From Microbacterium sufflavum (GTDB lineage Bacteria; Actinomycetota; Actinomycetes; Actinomycetales; Microbacteriaceae), in assembly GCF_023091155.1 (NCBI RefSeq), contig NZ_JAHWXK010000001.1, positions 2,914,001-2,978,000 on the forward strand: a DNA stretch of 64,000 nt, in the 5' to 3' direction. The notes under the pieces are model-generated. The model saw only the letters and a list, made by a program, of their open reading frames with translations. It did no database searches and was not told the DNA's origin. A program made the translations under genes and the position numbers. This document shows positions 27,112-35,216 of this stretch, piece after piece. The number at the start of each line of letters is the position of its first letter. The first letter of the stretch is position 1.

Positions 27112-27537
27112 GTGCCCACCCCCGGTCCCCTCCCCTCCCCCTGCGGCCTCTGCGGTCACCCCACGGGAGTCCGCATCGACGGGGCCCTGCATTGCGCGGC
27201 CTGCGGATGGCGCTACGGTGATGCGCCTGACCCCGACCTCCCGTTCCCCCGCATCGACGTCGTCTACTACCTCCGCTTCGACGAGCGGGTCAAGATCGGC
27301 ACCAGCCGCCGGCCACGGCAGCGCCTGGCGAGCATCCGGCACCACGAGCTGTTGGCCTTCGAGCAGGGCGGGCGTGCCCTCGAGCAGCAGCGCCACCGCG
27401 AGTTCGCCGCGGAACGCGAGGGCGGAGAGTGGTTCACGCTCACCCCTCGCGTGCGCGCACACATCGCCGGGCTGCGCGACGCGGGCGAGCCGTGGCTGCT
27501 CTACGCACGCTGGCTGAGCACGGCACTCCGCGCCTGA
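27112..27537 (+). CDS. GIY-YIG-like (T5orf172/MUG113) protein with N-terminal zinc ribbon
   Basis: A 141-residue protein. Residues about 11-34 hold CGLCG and CAACGW, a two-CxxC zinc ribbon. Residues about 50-110 hold VYYLRFDERVKIGTSRRPRQRLASIRHHELL and ALEQQRHREFA, ending with EGGEWF, which is the plan of T5orf172/MUG113 GIY-YIG relatives (Y-Y-L, K-I-G-T, R, H and E positions kept). These proteins are usually seen in phages and defence contexts, and activity is uncertain. It appears to stand alone and to be leaderless. The GTG at 27112 gives the full zinc ribbon. Confidence 0.7.
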   Translation: MPTPGPLPSPCGLCGHPTGVRIDGALHCAACGWRYGDAPDPDLPFPRIDVVYYLRFDERVKIGTSRRPRQRLASIRHHELLAFEQGGRALEQQRHREFAAEREGGEWFTLTPRVRAHIAGLRDAGEPWLLYARWLSTALRA

Positions 27538-27648
27538 TCCCGTACCACCGCCTCGGCTCCCGCACCAGGGCCTGGTCGCCGGGCGGCGATCGCGAGAGCA
27601 TGCCGACAGCGGGACGCGACCGGCGACCCGTGCACGAGAGGAGCCGAC

Positions 27649-27825
27649 ATGACCGGACGAGAGAACACCCCCGCCGACGACCTGAGCGCTCAGGACCCCC
27701 TCGCGGGCGACGGCAGCGGCGACCCGAACACCGACCGGGAGTTCCTGCAGGATCTGCCGCCCGCGCAGGTCGACACCGAGCAGGTCGCCGAGCACGTCGC
27801 GGACGACGACGACGAAGACGCCTGA
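27649..27825 (+). CDS. Small acidic protein, 58 residues, hypothetical
   Basis: An ATG at 27649 preceded by the Shine-Dalgarno GAGAGGAG opens a 58-codon frame ending at 27825. The product is very acidic and ends with a run ADDDDEDA; the middle reads DREFLQDLPPAQVDTEQVAEHV. I do not recognise the family. It precedes the RibD-like gene by 17 bases in the same direction, so a shared transcript is likely. The 111 bases upstream hold no other gene. Confidence 0.55.
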   Translation: MTGRENTPADDLSAQDPLAGDGSGDPNTDREFLQDLPPAQVDTEQVAEHVADDDDEDA

Positions 27826-27842
27826 CCGGAGACGGAGGAGCC

Positions 27843-28400
27843 ATGGGGACGCTGCGCTACTCGATCAACGTGACGCTCGACGGCTCGTGCCACCACGAGG
27901 CCGGCCTCCCGCCCGACGAGGAGTCGATGCGCTACTGGACCGCGCAGGTGCGCGAGGCGGACGCCATGCTGTTCGGCCGGGTGACGTACGAACTCATGGA
28001 GTCCGCGTGGCGCCGCCCCGCCTCCGGCACGTGGCCGGAGTGGATGCGGCCGTGGGAGGTGCCGTTCGCCAGGGCCATCGACCGGGCGCGCAAGTACGTG
28101 GTGTCGAGCGGCCTCGACGCCGTCGACTGGAACGCCGAACTCCTCCGCGGTGACCTCGCCGAACAGGTCGCACGGCTCAAGACGGAGCACGCCCGACTGT
28201 CGGTCGGCGGCGTGACCCTCCCCGTGACCCTGGCTCAGCACGGACTCATCGACGAGTACGAGTTCGTGGTGCACCCGGTCGTCGCCGGACACGGACCGCC
28301 GCTGCTCGGCGGGCTCACGGAGCAGTTGCGCCTCGAGCTCGTGGAGCGCCGGGAGCTGCGCTCGGGCGCCGTCGTCACCCGGTACCGGCCTGCGAGCTGA
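27843..28400 (+). CDS. Dihydrofolate reductase/RibD C-terminal family protein
   Basis: A 185-residue protein of the RibD C-terminal reductase fold. The pattern MGTLRYSINVTLDGSCHHE at the start, EADAMLFGRVTYELM, ARKYVVSSGLDAVDW and LSVGGVTLPVTLAQHGLIDEYEFVVHPVVAGHGPPLL is that of the common actinobacterial dihydrofolate reductase family proteins, which are NADPH-binding but usually of unknown substrate. It is not the housekeeping DHFR. The ATG at 27843 follows GGAGGAGCC. Confidence 0.88.
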   Translation: MGTLRYSINVTLDGSCHHEAGLPPDEESMRYWTAQVREADAMLFGRVTYELMESAWRRPASGTWPEWMRPWEVPFARAIDRARKYVVSSGLDAVDWNAELLRGDLAEQVARLKTEHARLSVGGVTLPVTLAQHGLIDEYEFVVHPVVAGHGPPLLGGLTEQLRLELVERRELRSGAVVTRYRPAS

Positions 28401-28474
28401 CCGGCGTCCCGCGCGCACGGAGACGGCGGGCGGCCGCTGTCTGGCTGACCACCCGCCGCCGTTCCGCGGGGATG

Positions 28475-28861
28475 TCACGCGGTCGCCGCGCGCCCCCGGA
28501 CGGTCTGCGGCTGCGGCTGCGAGAACAGCACGACCACGATCACGGCCGCGCCCACGACCACGTGCGGAAGCCAGACGTTCAGGGGCTGGTCGGCGAAACC
28601 GAACAGCCACGGCGAGAGCGCCAGGAACAGGCTCGCGACGATGTCGAACACCAAGTGCACGGGCATCGGGATGAGCCCGAACGGACCCCATTCGTACTTC
28701 GTGAACAGGCTGTAGACGATGAGCCCGACGCCGAGGACGATCGGGATGACGACGGCGGCACCGCCGACACTCGCGAAGCCGAACAGCCAGGGCGCGGCGA
28801 TCAGGGCGATCCCGACGACGTAGTCGAGGATTCCGTGGACCTTGGTGGGGATGAAACGCAT
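28475..28861 (-). CDS. SPW repeat-like membrane protein
   Basis: A 128-residue protein with four predicted transmembrane helices. It carries an internal duplication: residues 22-30 read IAAPWLFGFA and a later copy LALSPWLFGFAD lies about 60 residues on, the SPW repeat hallmark. The start MRFIPTKVHGILDYVVG is also typical. Function is unknown. A strong AAGGAGGA Shine-Dalgarno precedes the ATG at 28861. It is convergent with the RibD-like gene. Confidence 0.75.
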   Translation of the reverse strand: MRFIPTKVHGILDYVVGIALIAAPWLFGFASVGGAAVVIPIVLGVGLIVYSLFTKYEWGPFGLIPMPVHLVFDIVASLFLALSPWLFGFADQPLNVWLPHVVVGAAVIVVVLFSQPQPQTVRGRAATA

Positions 28862-28955
28862 GATTCCTCCTTGTGTGGCGCCGCTGTGCGCGACTCACCA
28901 AGGGTTCGCAGCCATCGCCCGATCGGATTGGATGTCGCGGATCGGTGCGCGCGCG

Positions 28956-29555
28956 TCAGGCCCGCGCCCACCCGTAGCGGGCGGCCAGGGCCGAGGCGAC
29001 CCTGGCGTAGCGCTGGCGGTCGAGCGCAGCCGCCTCCCTCCGCAACCCGCGCTCGTGCACGCTGTACAACTGCTCGATGTCCACCCACGACTCGCGACCC
29101 TGGGCGTCCCAGGCGCCGGAGCCGATCGAGAGGTAGTCGCGGTCGCCGTCATGCGGACGGCTGGTCATCCGCACGGCGTACACACGGTCGTCGGACTGCC
29201 GCCCGATCACGAGCACCGGCCGGTCCTTCCCCCGCCCGTCCCCCTCCTCGTACGGCACCCACGTCCACACGACCTCGCCGGCGTCGGGGGCCCCGTCCCG
29301 TGCTGGGGCGTAGGCGACGCGGAGCGCGCGGATCCGCGCGGGGTCGATCCTGATCGTCTCGGTCCCGGCGGTCCGCCCGGCATCGAGCGTGTCCGCCTGT
29401 CGCGGTGAGCCATGGCGGGCGGCCTGCTCCTCAGGTGTGCGCAGACGCGCGGTCGGGCGTCTCGGACCGGAGGTGGTCCGAGACGCCCGACCGGAGTTCA
29501 CCGCCTTGAGCAGGATCTCCGCGAGTGTCGTCAGGATGCCGTTGGTCTTGCCCAC
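28956..29555 (-). CDS. PemK/MazF-family toxin, without an adjacent antitoxin
   Basis: A 199-residue protein whose C-terminal two-thirds is a PemK/MazF-like domain: EVVWTWVPYEEGDGRGKDRPVLVIGRQ, then VYAVRMTSRPHDGD and WDAQGRESWVDIEQLYSV. MazF-type toxins are mRNA interferases. Residues about 20-75 form a low-complexity Arg/Thr/Pro linker that is unusual for the family and is encoded across a 19-bp perfect inverted repeat. There is no small antitoxin gene on either side. The start is GTG at 29555; a shorter true start after the hairpin cannot be excluded but no good codon is visible. Confidence 0.75.
   Translation of the reverse strand: MGKTNGILTTLAEILLKAVNSGRASRTTSGPRRPTARLRTPEEQAARHGSPRQADTLDAGRTAGTETIRIDPARIRALRVAYAPARDGAPDAGEVVWTWVPYEEGDGRGKDRPVLVIGRQSDDRVYAVRMTSRPHDGDRDYLSIGSGAWDAQGRESWVDIEQLYSVHERGLRREAAALDRQRYARVASALAARYGWARA
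29450..29493. repeat. Perfect 19-bp inverted repeat with a 6-base loop
   Basis: Arms 29450-29468 and 29475-29493 are exact reverse complements separated by GGAGGT. The element lies inside the linker-coding part of the PemK/MazF gene. Such a hairpin would be far more stable than expected for coding sequence. Confidence 0.9.
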
Positions 29556-29574
29556 ACGGTCACCCTAACCGCGA

Positions 29575-30813
29575 TCACGCGTCCGCGAGCGCGTAGCCCT
29601 CCTCGCCGTGGACGACCTGGTCGACGCCGGCGATCTCGTCCTCGCTCGTGATACGGAAGCCGATCGTCTTCTGGATCGCGAAGCCGATCACGAAGGCCAC
29701 CACGAAGGAGTAGATCAGCACGCCGAGCGCGGCGATCACCTGGACCGCGAGCTGACGGGCGTCGCCGCCCACGAACAGGCCGGTGCCGGTGGCGAAGAAG
29801 CCGAGGTACACGGTGCCGATGAGGCCGCCGACGAGGTGGATGCCCACGACGTCGAGCGAGTCGTCGAAGCCCAGGCGGAACTTCAGCTCGACGGCCAGCG
29901 CGCACACCACACCGGCGACCGCGCCCAGCAGCAGCGACCAGCCGGGCGTGAGGTTGGCGCAGGCCGGGGTGATCGCGACCAGACCCGCCACGGCACCCGA
30001 GGCGGCGCCGACCGAGGTCGCCTTGCCGTCCTTGATGCGCTCGATCAGGATCCAGCCGAGGATCGCCGCCGCCGTCGCACCGAGCGTGTTCAGGCCGATG
30101 AGCCCGACGCCGCCCATGTCCTCCGCGAGCCACTCGGCACCGGCGTTGAATCCGAACCAGCCGAACCACAGCAGCGCGGCGCCCAGCAGCGTCAGCGGCA
30201 CGTTGTGCGGCTTGAGGATGCCCTTCTGGAAGCCGATGCGCTTGCCGAGCACGAGCGCCAGGGCGAGAGCAGCTGCACCCGCGTTGATGTGCACCGCGGT
30301 CCCACCGGCGTAGTCGATGACGCCGATGCCGCTGTCCTCCCCGAACAGCGTCGTGCCGAGGTTCATGATCCAACCGCCACCCCAGACCCAGGCCGCCACC
30401 GGGAAGTAGCCGACCGTGGCGAACACGCCAGCGAAGATCAGCCAGCTGCCGAACTTGGCGCGGTCGGCGATGGCGCCGGAGATCAGGGCGACCGTGATGA
30501 TCGCGAACGTGGCACCGTAGGCGACGCCCAGGAGCGCGACGTTCGATCCCTCGCCCGATGCCAGGTTGGACAGGCCGAAGTCGGCGAACGGGTTGCCCGC
30601 GAACGCGGTCGGGCTGTCGACGGCGCTCATCGAGAAGCCGAAGAGAATCCACAGCACGGCGACGAGTCCGATGGAGCCGAAGCTCATCATCATCATGCTG
30701 ACGACGCTCTTCGCCTTGACGAGACCGCCGTAGAAGAAGGCGACGCCGGGCGTCATGAGCAGAACGAGCGCCGTCGCGGTGATCGCCCACGAGATGTTGC
30801 CGGGAGCATCCAT
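29575..30813 (-). CDS. amt: Ammonium transporter Amt
   Basis: A 412-residue polytopic membrane protein of the Amt/Rh family that imports ammonium. About 11 hydrophobic helices are visible; hallmark motifs are TPGVAFFYGGLVKAKSVVSMMM, DYAGGTAVHINAGAAALA (twin-histidine first His in VHIN) and GWSLLLGAVAGVVCALAVELK followed by DDSLDVVGIHLVGG (second His). The C-terminal cytoplasmic tail is short. The start at 30813 (MDAPGNISW) has GAGG before it; the longer ORF is not conserved. No glnK gene adjoins it. A GlnR-like box lies 75 bases upstream. Confidence 0.93.
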   Translation of the reverse strand: MDAPGNISWAITATALVLLMTPGVAFFYGGLVKAKSVVSMMMMSFGSIGLVAVLWILFGFSMSAVDSPTAFAGNPFADFGLSNLASGEGSNVALLGVAYGATFAIITVALISGAIADRAKFGSWLIFAGVFATVGYFPVAAWVWGGGWIMNLGTTLFGEDSGIGVIDYAGGTAVHINAGAAALALALVLGKRIGFQKGILKPHNVPLTLLGAALLWFGWFGFNAGAEWLAEDMGGVGLIGLNTLGATAAAILGWILIERIKDGKATSVGAASGAVAGLVAITPACANLTPGWSLLLGAVAGVVCALAVELKFRLGFDDSLDVVGIHLVGGLIGTVYLGFFATGTGLFVGGDARQLAVQVIAALGVLIYSFVVAFVIGFAIQKTIGFRITSEDEIAGVDQVVHGEEGYALADA

Positions 30814-30887
30814 AAGGAAAACCTCACATCCGAAGTAATTGAGAGCTTCAGTGTGACCACGCACGGTTTCGCCCATGCGTGAGGTTT

Positions 30888-30903
30888 GTTTCCCCGCTGT
30901 TAC
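30888..30903 (-). promoter_or_regulatory. GlnR-like box upstream of amt
   Basis: On the minus strand the sequence GTAACAGCGGGGAAAC matches the GlnR half-site pair GTnAC-N6-GAAAC described in Streptomyces and Mycobacterium. A further GTAAC lies about 31 bases upstream. The distance to the amt start fits a nitrogen-starvation activator site. Presence of GlnR in this organism is not shown. Confidence 0.5.
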
Positions 30904-30948
30904 AGCGTGCGCTCCGGTGTGAACATCGCGTTACGCGGCCCTTCGGGC

Positions 30949-31980
30949 TTACGCAGAATGCGTGAGGGCGTTGAGGCGGGAGATGGCGCGCAGGTACTTC
31001 TTGCGATATCCGCCGGCGAGCATCTCGTCGGAGAACACCGCGTCCAGACCCAGGCCGGTCGCGACGATGGGGAGCTGCGCGTCGTACACCCGGTCGACGA
31101 ACGCCACGAAGCGCAGCGCCTCGGACTGATCCGTCAGCTGGCGCACGCCGCGGAGGCCCACCAGCGCGAGGCCGTCGATGAGGCGGATGTACCGCGAGGG
31201 GTGCACCTGGGCGAGGTGCCGGATCAGATCGTCGAACGCGTCGTCGGACGCGGGCCCCTCGGCCCCGTCGATCGCTGCCGCGTAGGCCGCATCATCCCGG
31301 ACGACCGCGTGGCCGTCGATCGCCCGCTGACGGAAGTCCACGCCGTCGATGCGCAGCGTTTGGAAGCTGTCGGACATCGCGTGGATCTCGCGCAGGAAGT
31401 CCTGCGCGGCGAAGCGCCCCTCCCCCAGCGCGTTCGGCGGCGTGTTCGACGTCGCGGCGAGCTTGGTCCCGGTGGGCACCAGCTCGCCCAGCAGCCGCGT
31501 CATGACCATGGTGTCGCCCGGGTCGTCGAGCTCGAATTCGTCGATGCACAGCAGATCGGCGCCCTTGAGCAGGTCGACCGTGTTCTTGTAGCCGAGGGCC
31601 CCGACGAGCGCCGTGTACTCGATGAACGACCCGAAGTACTTCCGGCGGGCGGGCATCGCGTGGTAGATCGACGCGAGCAGGTGCGTCTTGCCGACACCGA
31701 AGCCACCGTCGAGGTAGACGCCCGGCTTGAGCTCCGGCTCCTTCTTCGCCCTGCTGAACAGTCCCCCGCGCTTGACCGGGGCGCCGCGGCCCGAGAAGCG
31801 CAGCAGCGTCTGCTTCGCCTCCTCCTGCGAGGGATACGCGGGGTCGGCGCGGTAGCTGTCGAACGTGGCCTCGTCGAACTGGGGCGGCGGCACCAGGCTC
31901 GCGAGCATCTCGGGCCCGGTGACGGTGGGCGTGCGGTCGGTGAGGTGCACGGTGCCGGAGCGGGTGGTCGGGTCGGTCAT
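30949..31980 (-). CDS. zapE: Cell division protein ZapE (AFG1-like ATPase)
   Basis: A 343-residue P-loop ATPase of the AFG1/ZapE family, linked to the division ring or to protein quality control at the membrane. Walker A is VYLDGGFGVGKTHLLASIYH, Walker B LLCIDEFELDDPGD, and the following RLLGELVPTGTKLAATSNTPPNAL motif is diagnostic. The ATG at 31980 is preceded by a GTG at 31983 that is the other possible start. The gene stands alone and is divergent from the rhodanese gene. Confidence 0.88.
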   Translation of the reverse strand: MTDPTTRSGTVHLTDRTPTVTGPEMLASLVPPPQFDEATFDSYRADPAYPSQEEAKQTLLRFSGRGAPVKRGGLFSRAKKEPELKPGVYLDGGFGVGKTHLLASIYHAMPARRKYFGSFIEYTALVGALGYKNTVDLLKGADLLCIDEFELDDPGDTMVMTRLLGELVPTGTKLAATSNTPPNALGEGRFAAQDFLREIHAMSDSFQTLRIDGVDFRQRAIDGHAVVRDDAAYAAAIDGAEGPASDDAFDDLIRHLAQVHPSRYIRLIDGLALVGLRGVRQLTDQSEALRFVAFVDRVYDAQLPIVATGLGLDAVFSDEMLAGGYRKKYLRAISRLNALTHSA

Positions 31981-32126
31981 CACGGTCCTGAATCAGGCGG
32001 CGGCCTGTGTCGAAGTCTTACGGATCCGGTGCCGGGGGCACGGGGAGCATCTATCGTCGAAAGAGACGGATCAACACTACGCCGTCTTACCCGACCGCTC
32101 GCCCGCTCACCCGCTACGGAGACCCC

Positions 32127-33020
32127 ATGGCCATCGAGTTCGACTCCTCCTCCTCCAAGTTCGCCGAGTATGCCGAGCCCGGACGGCTCGTGACGACGCA
32201 GTGGCTGGCGGAGCGGCTCGGCGCTCCCGGGCTCGTCGTGGTGGAGTCGGACGAGGATGTGTTGCTCTACGAGACCGGCCACATCCCCGGTGCCGTGAAG
32301 GTCGACTGGCACACGGAGCTGAACGACCCCGTGGTCAGGGACTACGTCGACGGCGAGGGCTTCGCGGCGCTGCTGAGCCGCAAGGGCATCGCCCGCGACG
32401 ACACGGTCGTGATCTACGGCGACAAGAACAACTGGTGGGCGGCATACGCGCTGTGGGTGTTCTCGCTCTTCGGGCACGAGGACGTGCGACTGCTCGACGG
32501 AGGCCGTGACCGCTGGATCGCGGAGGGTCGCGAGCTGACCCGCGAGGTCACCGAGCGCCCGACGACCGAGTACCCGGTGGTGGAGCGCGACGACTCCGTG
32601 ATCCGCGCCTATAAGGAGGACGTCCTCGCCCACCTCGGCAACCCGCTCATCGACGTCCGCTCCCCCGAGGAGTACAGCGGCGAGAGGACCACCGCCCCCG
32701 CCTACCCGGAGGAGGGCACGCTGCGCGCCGGCCACATCCCGACCGCGCAGAGCGTGCCGTGGGCCAAGGCGGTCGCGGAGGACGGCGGCTTCAAGAGCCG
32801 TGCCGAGCTCGAGGCGATCTACCGCGACGGCGCCGGGCTGAAGGACGGCGACGACGTGGTGGCCTACTGCCGGATCGGCGAGCGGTCGAGCCACACCTGG
32901 TTCGTGCTGAAGCACCTTCTCGGCTTCGAGAACGTGCGCAACTACGACGGTTCCTGGACCGAGTGGGGCAGCGCGGTGCGCGTTCCGATCGTCACCGGAG
33001 CCGAGCCCGGCACGGTCTGA
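32127..33020 (+). CDS. Thiosulfate/3-mercaptopyruvate sulfurtransferase (rhodanese)
   Basis: A 297-residue two-domain rhodanese. The inactive N-terminal domain has [17 protein letters not shown] and the C-terminal domain carries the catalytic Cys in [16 protein letters not shown], of the CRxGERS type common in actinobacterial thiosulfate sulfurtransferases. It moves sulfane sulfur to cyanide or protein acceptors. sufE follows 19 bases downstream, so the pair may feed sulfur into iron-sulfur or thiol pathways. The ATG at 32127 follows CGGAGACCCC and fits the family start. Confidence 0.9.
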   Translation: MAIEFDSSSSKFAEYAEPGRLVTTQWLAERLGAPGLVVVESDEDVLLYETGHIPGAVKVDWHTELNDPVVRDYVDGEGFAALLSRKGIARDDTVVIYGDKNNWWAAYALWVFSLFGHEDVRLLDGGRDRWIAEGRELTREVTERPTTEYPVVERDDSVIRAYKEDVLAHLGNPLIDVRSPEEYSGERTTAPAYPEEGTLRAGHIPTAQSVPWAKAVAEDGGFKSRAELEAIYRDGAGLKDGDDVVAYCRIGERSSHTWFVLKHLLGFENVRNYDGSWTEWGSAVRVPIVTGAEPGTV

Positions 33021-33026
33021 CCGTGG

Positions 33027-33032
33027 GACAAT
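33027..33032 (+). promoter_or_regulatory. -10 element supporting the internal sufE start
   Basis: GACAAT lies 7 bases before the ATG at 33040 and overlaps the other candidate ATG at 33031. This favours 33040 as the real, leaderless start, although read-through from the rhodanese gene is also possible. Confidence 0.35.
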
Positions 33033-33039
33033 GGCGGGG

Positions 33040-33471
33040 ATGAGCGCCACCGACCTGCCCGACACCCTCGCCGAGATCCGCGACGGGTTCCTGGAGACTC
33101 CCGAGGCCGACCGTCTCCTGCTGCTCCTCGAGTTCGCTGACGAGCTGCCTCCCGTCTCGGAGGAGGTCGCGAACCACCCCGAGATGTGCGAGCGCGTCGC
33201 CGAGTGCCAGTCGCCCGTGTACATCTACGTCGAGGTGAACGACGACATCGTGACGATGCACGCGACCGCACCGGAGGAGGCGCCCACCACGCGCGGCTTC
33301 GCGAGCATCCTCGTGCAGGGCATCACGGGCCTCACCTCCGACCAGGTCCTGGCGATCCCGGAGGACTACCCCCAGTCGATCGGGCTCACCAAGGCCGTGT
33401 CTCCGCTGCGCATCGGCGGGATGACGGGCATGCTCATGCGCGCCAAGAACCAGGTCAGGCAGAAGCGCTGA
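33040..33471 (+). CDS. sufE: SufE family sulfur-acceptor protein
   Basis: A 143-residue SufE-like protein. The conserved sulfur-accepting Cys is in ERVAECQSPVYI. Other family features are LPDTLAEIRDGFLETPEADRLLLLLEFA and RGFASILVQGITGLTSDQVLAIPEDYPQSIGL. SufE takes persulfide from a cysteine desulfurase; here the partner may be the rhodanese just upstream. An ATG three codons earlier (33031) is the alternative start. The 3' end overlaps the convergent hydrolase gene by 17 bases. Confidence 0.9.
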   Translation: MSATDLPDTLAEIRDGFLETPEADRLLLLLEFADELPPVSEEVANHPEMCERVAECQSPVYIYVEVNDDIVTMHATAPEEAPTTRGFASILVQGITGLTSDQVLAIPEDYPQSIGLTKAVSPLRIGGMTGMLMRAKNQVRQKR

Positions 33472-34609
33472 GACCCTGGTCCGCCAGCCACGTCGTGATC
33501 GCGGTGCTCCAGCCCCGCTCGTCGTAGTTCCACAGCTTCGTGTGACGGGCGACGGTGAACCGCGGCATCGTGACCAGGTCGGGTCGCGCCTCCTGCAACG
33601 CCCGTGACGCGTCGACGGGCACGAAGCCGTCGTCGTCGCTGTGCAGGATCAGGATCGGCGCGGCGAGCTCGTCGGCGCGCGCGACCATGTCGAGCCGGTC
33701 GAACAGGATCGGCTCGTCGGCGCCGCTCAACCGCGCCGTGAGCGGCAGTTGCAGGGCGCTCATCGCCAGGTCGGGCAGCGGGGGCCGGACGCGGAGGAGC
33801 TTCGCCTGGAAGCGCAGCACCGTGCGCCAGTCCACCACCGGGGACTCGAGGATGACGCCGGCGATCCGGTGCCGGTTGCCCGAGCTCACCGAGGCCTGCA
33901 GCGACACCGCGCCGCCCATGGACCAGCCCATCAGCACGACATGCTCGGCGCCGTGGCGCAGCGCGTAGGCGATGGCGGCGTCGACGTCGCGCCACTCGGA
34001 CGCCCCGAGGGCGTAGGCGCCGGCCCGCGTGCGCGGTGCCTCGCCGTCGTTGCGGTACGACACCACGAGGTTCGGCAGCCCGGCGGCGTGCAGCACGGGC
34101 ACCGCGCGGAGGCACTCCGACCTGGTCGTGCCGCGGCCGTGCACCTGGATCACCCAGGTGGACGACGACGCCGGGAAGAACCAGGCGGGGCACGGCCCGG
34201 CGGGCGAGCCGATCAGCACGTTCTCCCACCGCAGGTGCAGCTCGCTGGGAGAGGTGTAGTAGGAACCGCTGAAGGAGGCGCCGCGGTCGACGCTGGCGCC
34301 CGGCTCGATTTTGGTGAGCAGCTTGCGACGCACCGTCGTGCTGTCCGCGCTCAGCACGGCCCCGAGCTTCACGTAGCCGTAGGTCCCGGTGGTGAAGAGC
34401 CCGTAGCGCCCGGGCAGCTCGGTGTCGAGAGTGCGACCGAGCTCGATGGTCTGCGCACCGGTGTCGATCGCGAGGATCTCCGTGTCTGGCACCTTGCGCA
34501 TCGGGGTGACCACGCGTCGCGCGACGGCGAGCACCAGGAATCCGGCGGCGGCTCCCAGCGCGAGGAGCGCGGGGACAATGAACTGGGCGGCGTGCCTGAG
34601 ACTCTTCAT
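33455..34609 (-). CDS. Alpha/beta hydrolase with N-terminal membrane anchor
   Basis: A 384-residue protein. Residues about 10-30 (QFIVPALLALGAAAGFLVLAVARRV) form a membrane anchor or uncleaved signal. A beta-rich N-terminal domain precedes an alpha/beta hydrolase fold with VVSYRNDGEAPRTRAGAYALG, nucleophile elbow VLMGWSMGGAVSL (GxSxG) and LILHSDDDGFVPVDASRAL, the acid region. The catalytic Ser and a late HTKLW His are in place. The substrate is unknown. It is convergent with sufE and divergent from the DUF3000 gene. Confidence 0.82.
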   Translation of the reverse strand: MKSLRHAAQFIVPALLALGAAAGFLVLAVARRVVTPMRKVPDTEILAIDTGAQTIELGRTLDTELPGRYGLFTTGTYGYVKLGAVLSADSTTVRRKLLTKIEPGASVDRGASFSGSYYTSPSELHLRWENVLIGSPAGPCPAWFFPASSSTWVIQVHGRGTTRSECLRAVPVLHAAGLPNLVVSYRNDGEAPRTRAGAYALGASEWRDVDAAIAYALRHGAEHVVLMGWSMGGAVSLQASVSSGNRHRIAGVILESPVVDWRTVLRFQAKLLRVRPPLPDLAMSALQLPLTARLSGADEPILFDRLDMVARADELAAPILILHSDDDGFVPVDASRALQEARPDLVTMPRFTVARHTKLWNYDERGWSTAITTWLADQGLSASA

Positions 34610-34622
34610 CGCCTTCCGACTC

Positions 34623-34628
34623 TAGCCT
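34623..34628 (+). promoter_or_regulatory. -10 element for a probable leaderless GTG-start gene
   Basis: TAGCCT lies 6 bases before the GTG at 34635. The spacer GTTGCC has no Shine-Dalgarno, so the DUF3000-rnd message is likely leaderless. Confidence 0.5.
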
Positions 34629-34634
34629 GTTGCC

Positions 34635-35216
34635 GTGACCGCACATCCCGAGGCCGGGACGCCCTTCGACAGCGCCGTCGCCGAACTGCGTGAGACCGCG
34701 TTCCGCGATGACATCACGGTGCGCGAGATCCCGACGCCGCAGGGCCTCGCCCCGTTCGCGATCGCGCTCTCCGCCGATGTGCGGCCCGGCGAGGACGGCG
34801 ACTCCGTGTACGGCACCGGCCGGTTCATCCTGCTCCACGATCCCGACGAGCCGGATGCCTGGGGCGGCGCCTGGCGCATCGTGATCTTCGCGCAGGCGCC
34901 GCTGGAGACGGAGATCGGCACCGACCCGCTGCTGGCCGACGTGACGTGGTCGTGGCTGGTGGACGCGCTCGACTCGCGCGGCGCGGTCTATCGCGCGCCG
35001 TCGGGCACCTCGACCAAGACGCTGTCCAAGGGTTTCGGCGGCCTGGCCGACGAGGGTGACGGGGCACAGATAGAATTGCGGGCGTCCTGGACACCGGATG
35101 GCCCCTTCCGACCGCACGTCGAAGCGTGGGCCGAGCTGGTCGGCATGCTGGCGGGACTTCCGCCGGGCTCCGAGGGCATCGCCGTGATCGGCGCGCGAAA
35201 GGCTGTACGTGACTGA
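34635..35216 (+). CDS. DUF3000 domain-containing protein
   Basis: A 193-residue actinobacterial protein of unknown function. Family marks are FDSAVAELRETAFRDDITVREI, the stretch LAPFAIALSADV, GRFILLHDPDEPDAWGGAWRIV and the C-terminal GDGAQIELRASWTP followed by VEAWAELVGMLAGLPPGSEG. It overlaps the next gene (rnd) by 8 bases, a pairing widely kept in Actinobacteria. No catalytic motif is evident. Confidence 0.88.
   Translation: MTAHPEAGTPFDSAVAELRETAFRDDITVREIPTPQGLAPFAIALSADVRPGEDGDSVYGTGRFILLHDPDEPDAWGGAWRIVIFAQAPLETEIGTDPLLADVTWSWLVDALDSRGAVYRAPSGTSTKTLSKGFGGLADEGDGAQIELRASWTPDGPFRPHVEAWAELVGMLAGLPPGSEGIAVIGARKAVRD

Noticed and set aside
29575..30876. Longer amt reading frame starting at 30876
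   Set aside because: The extra 21 residues are not like the family and the ATG at 30813 has a proper Shine-Dalgarno.
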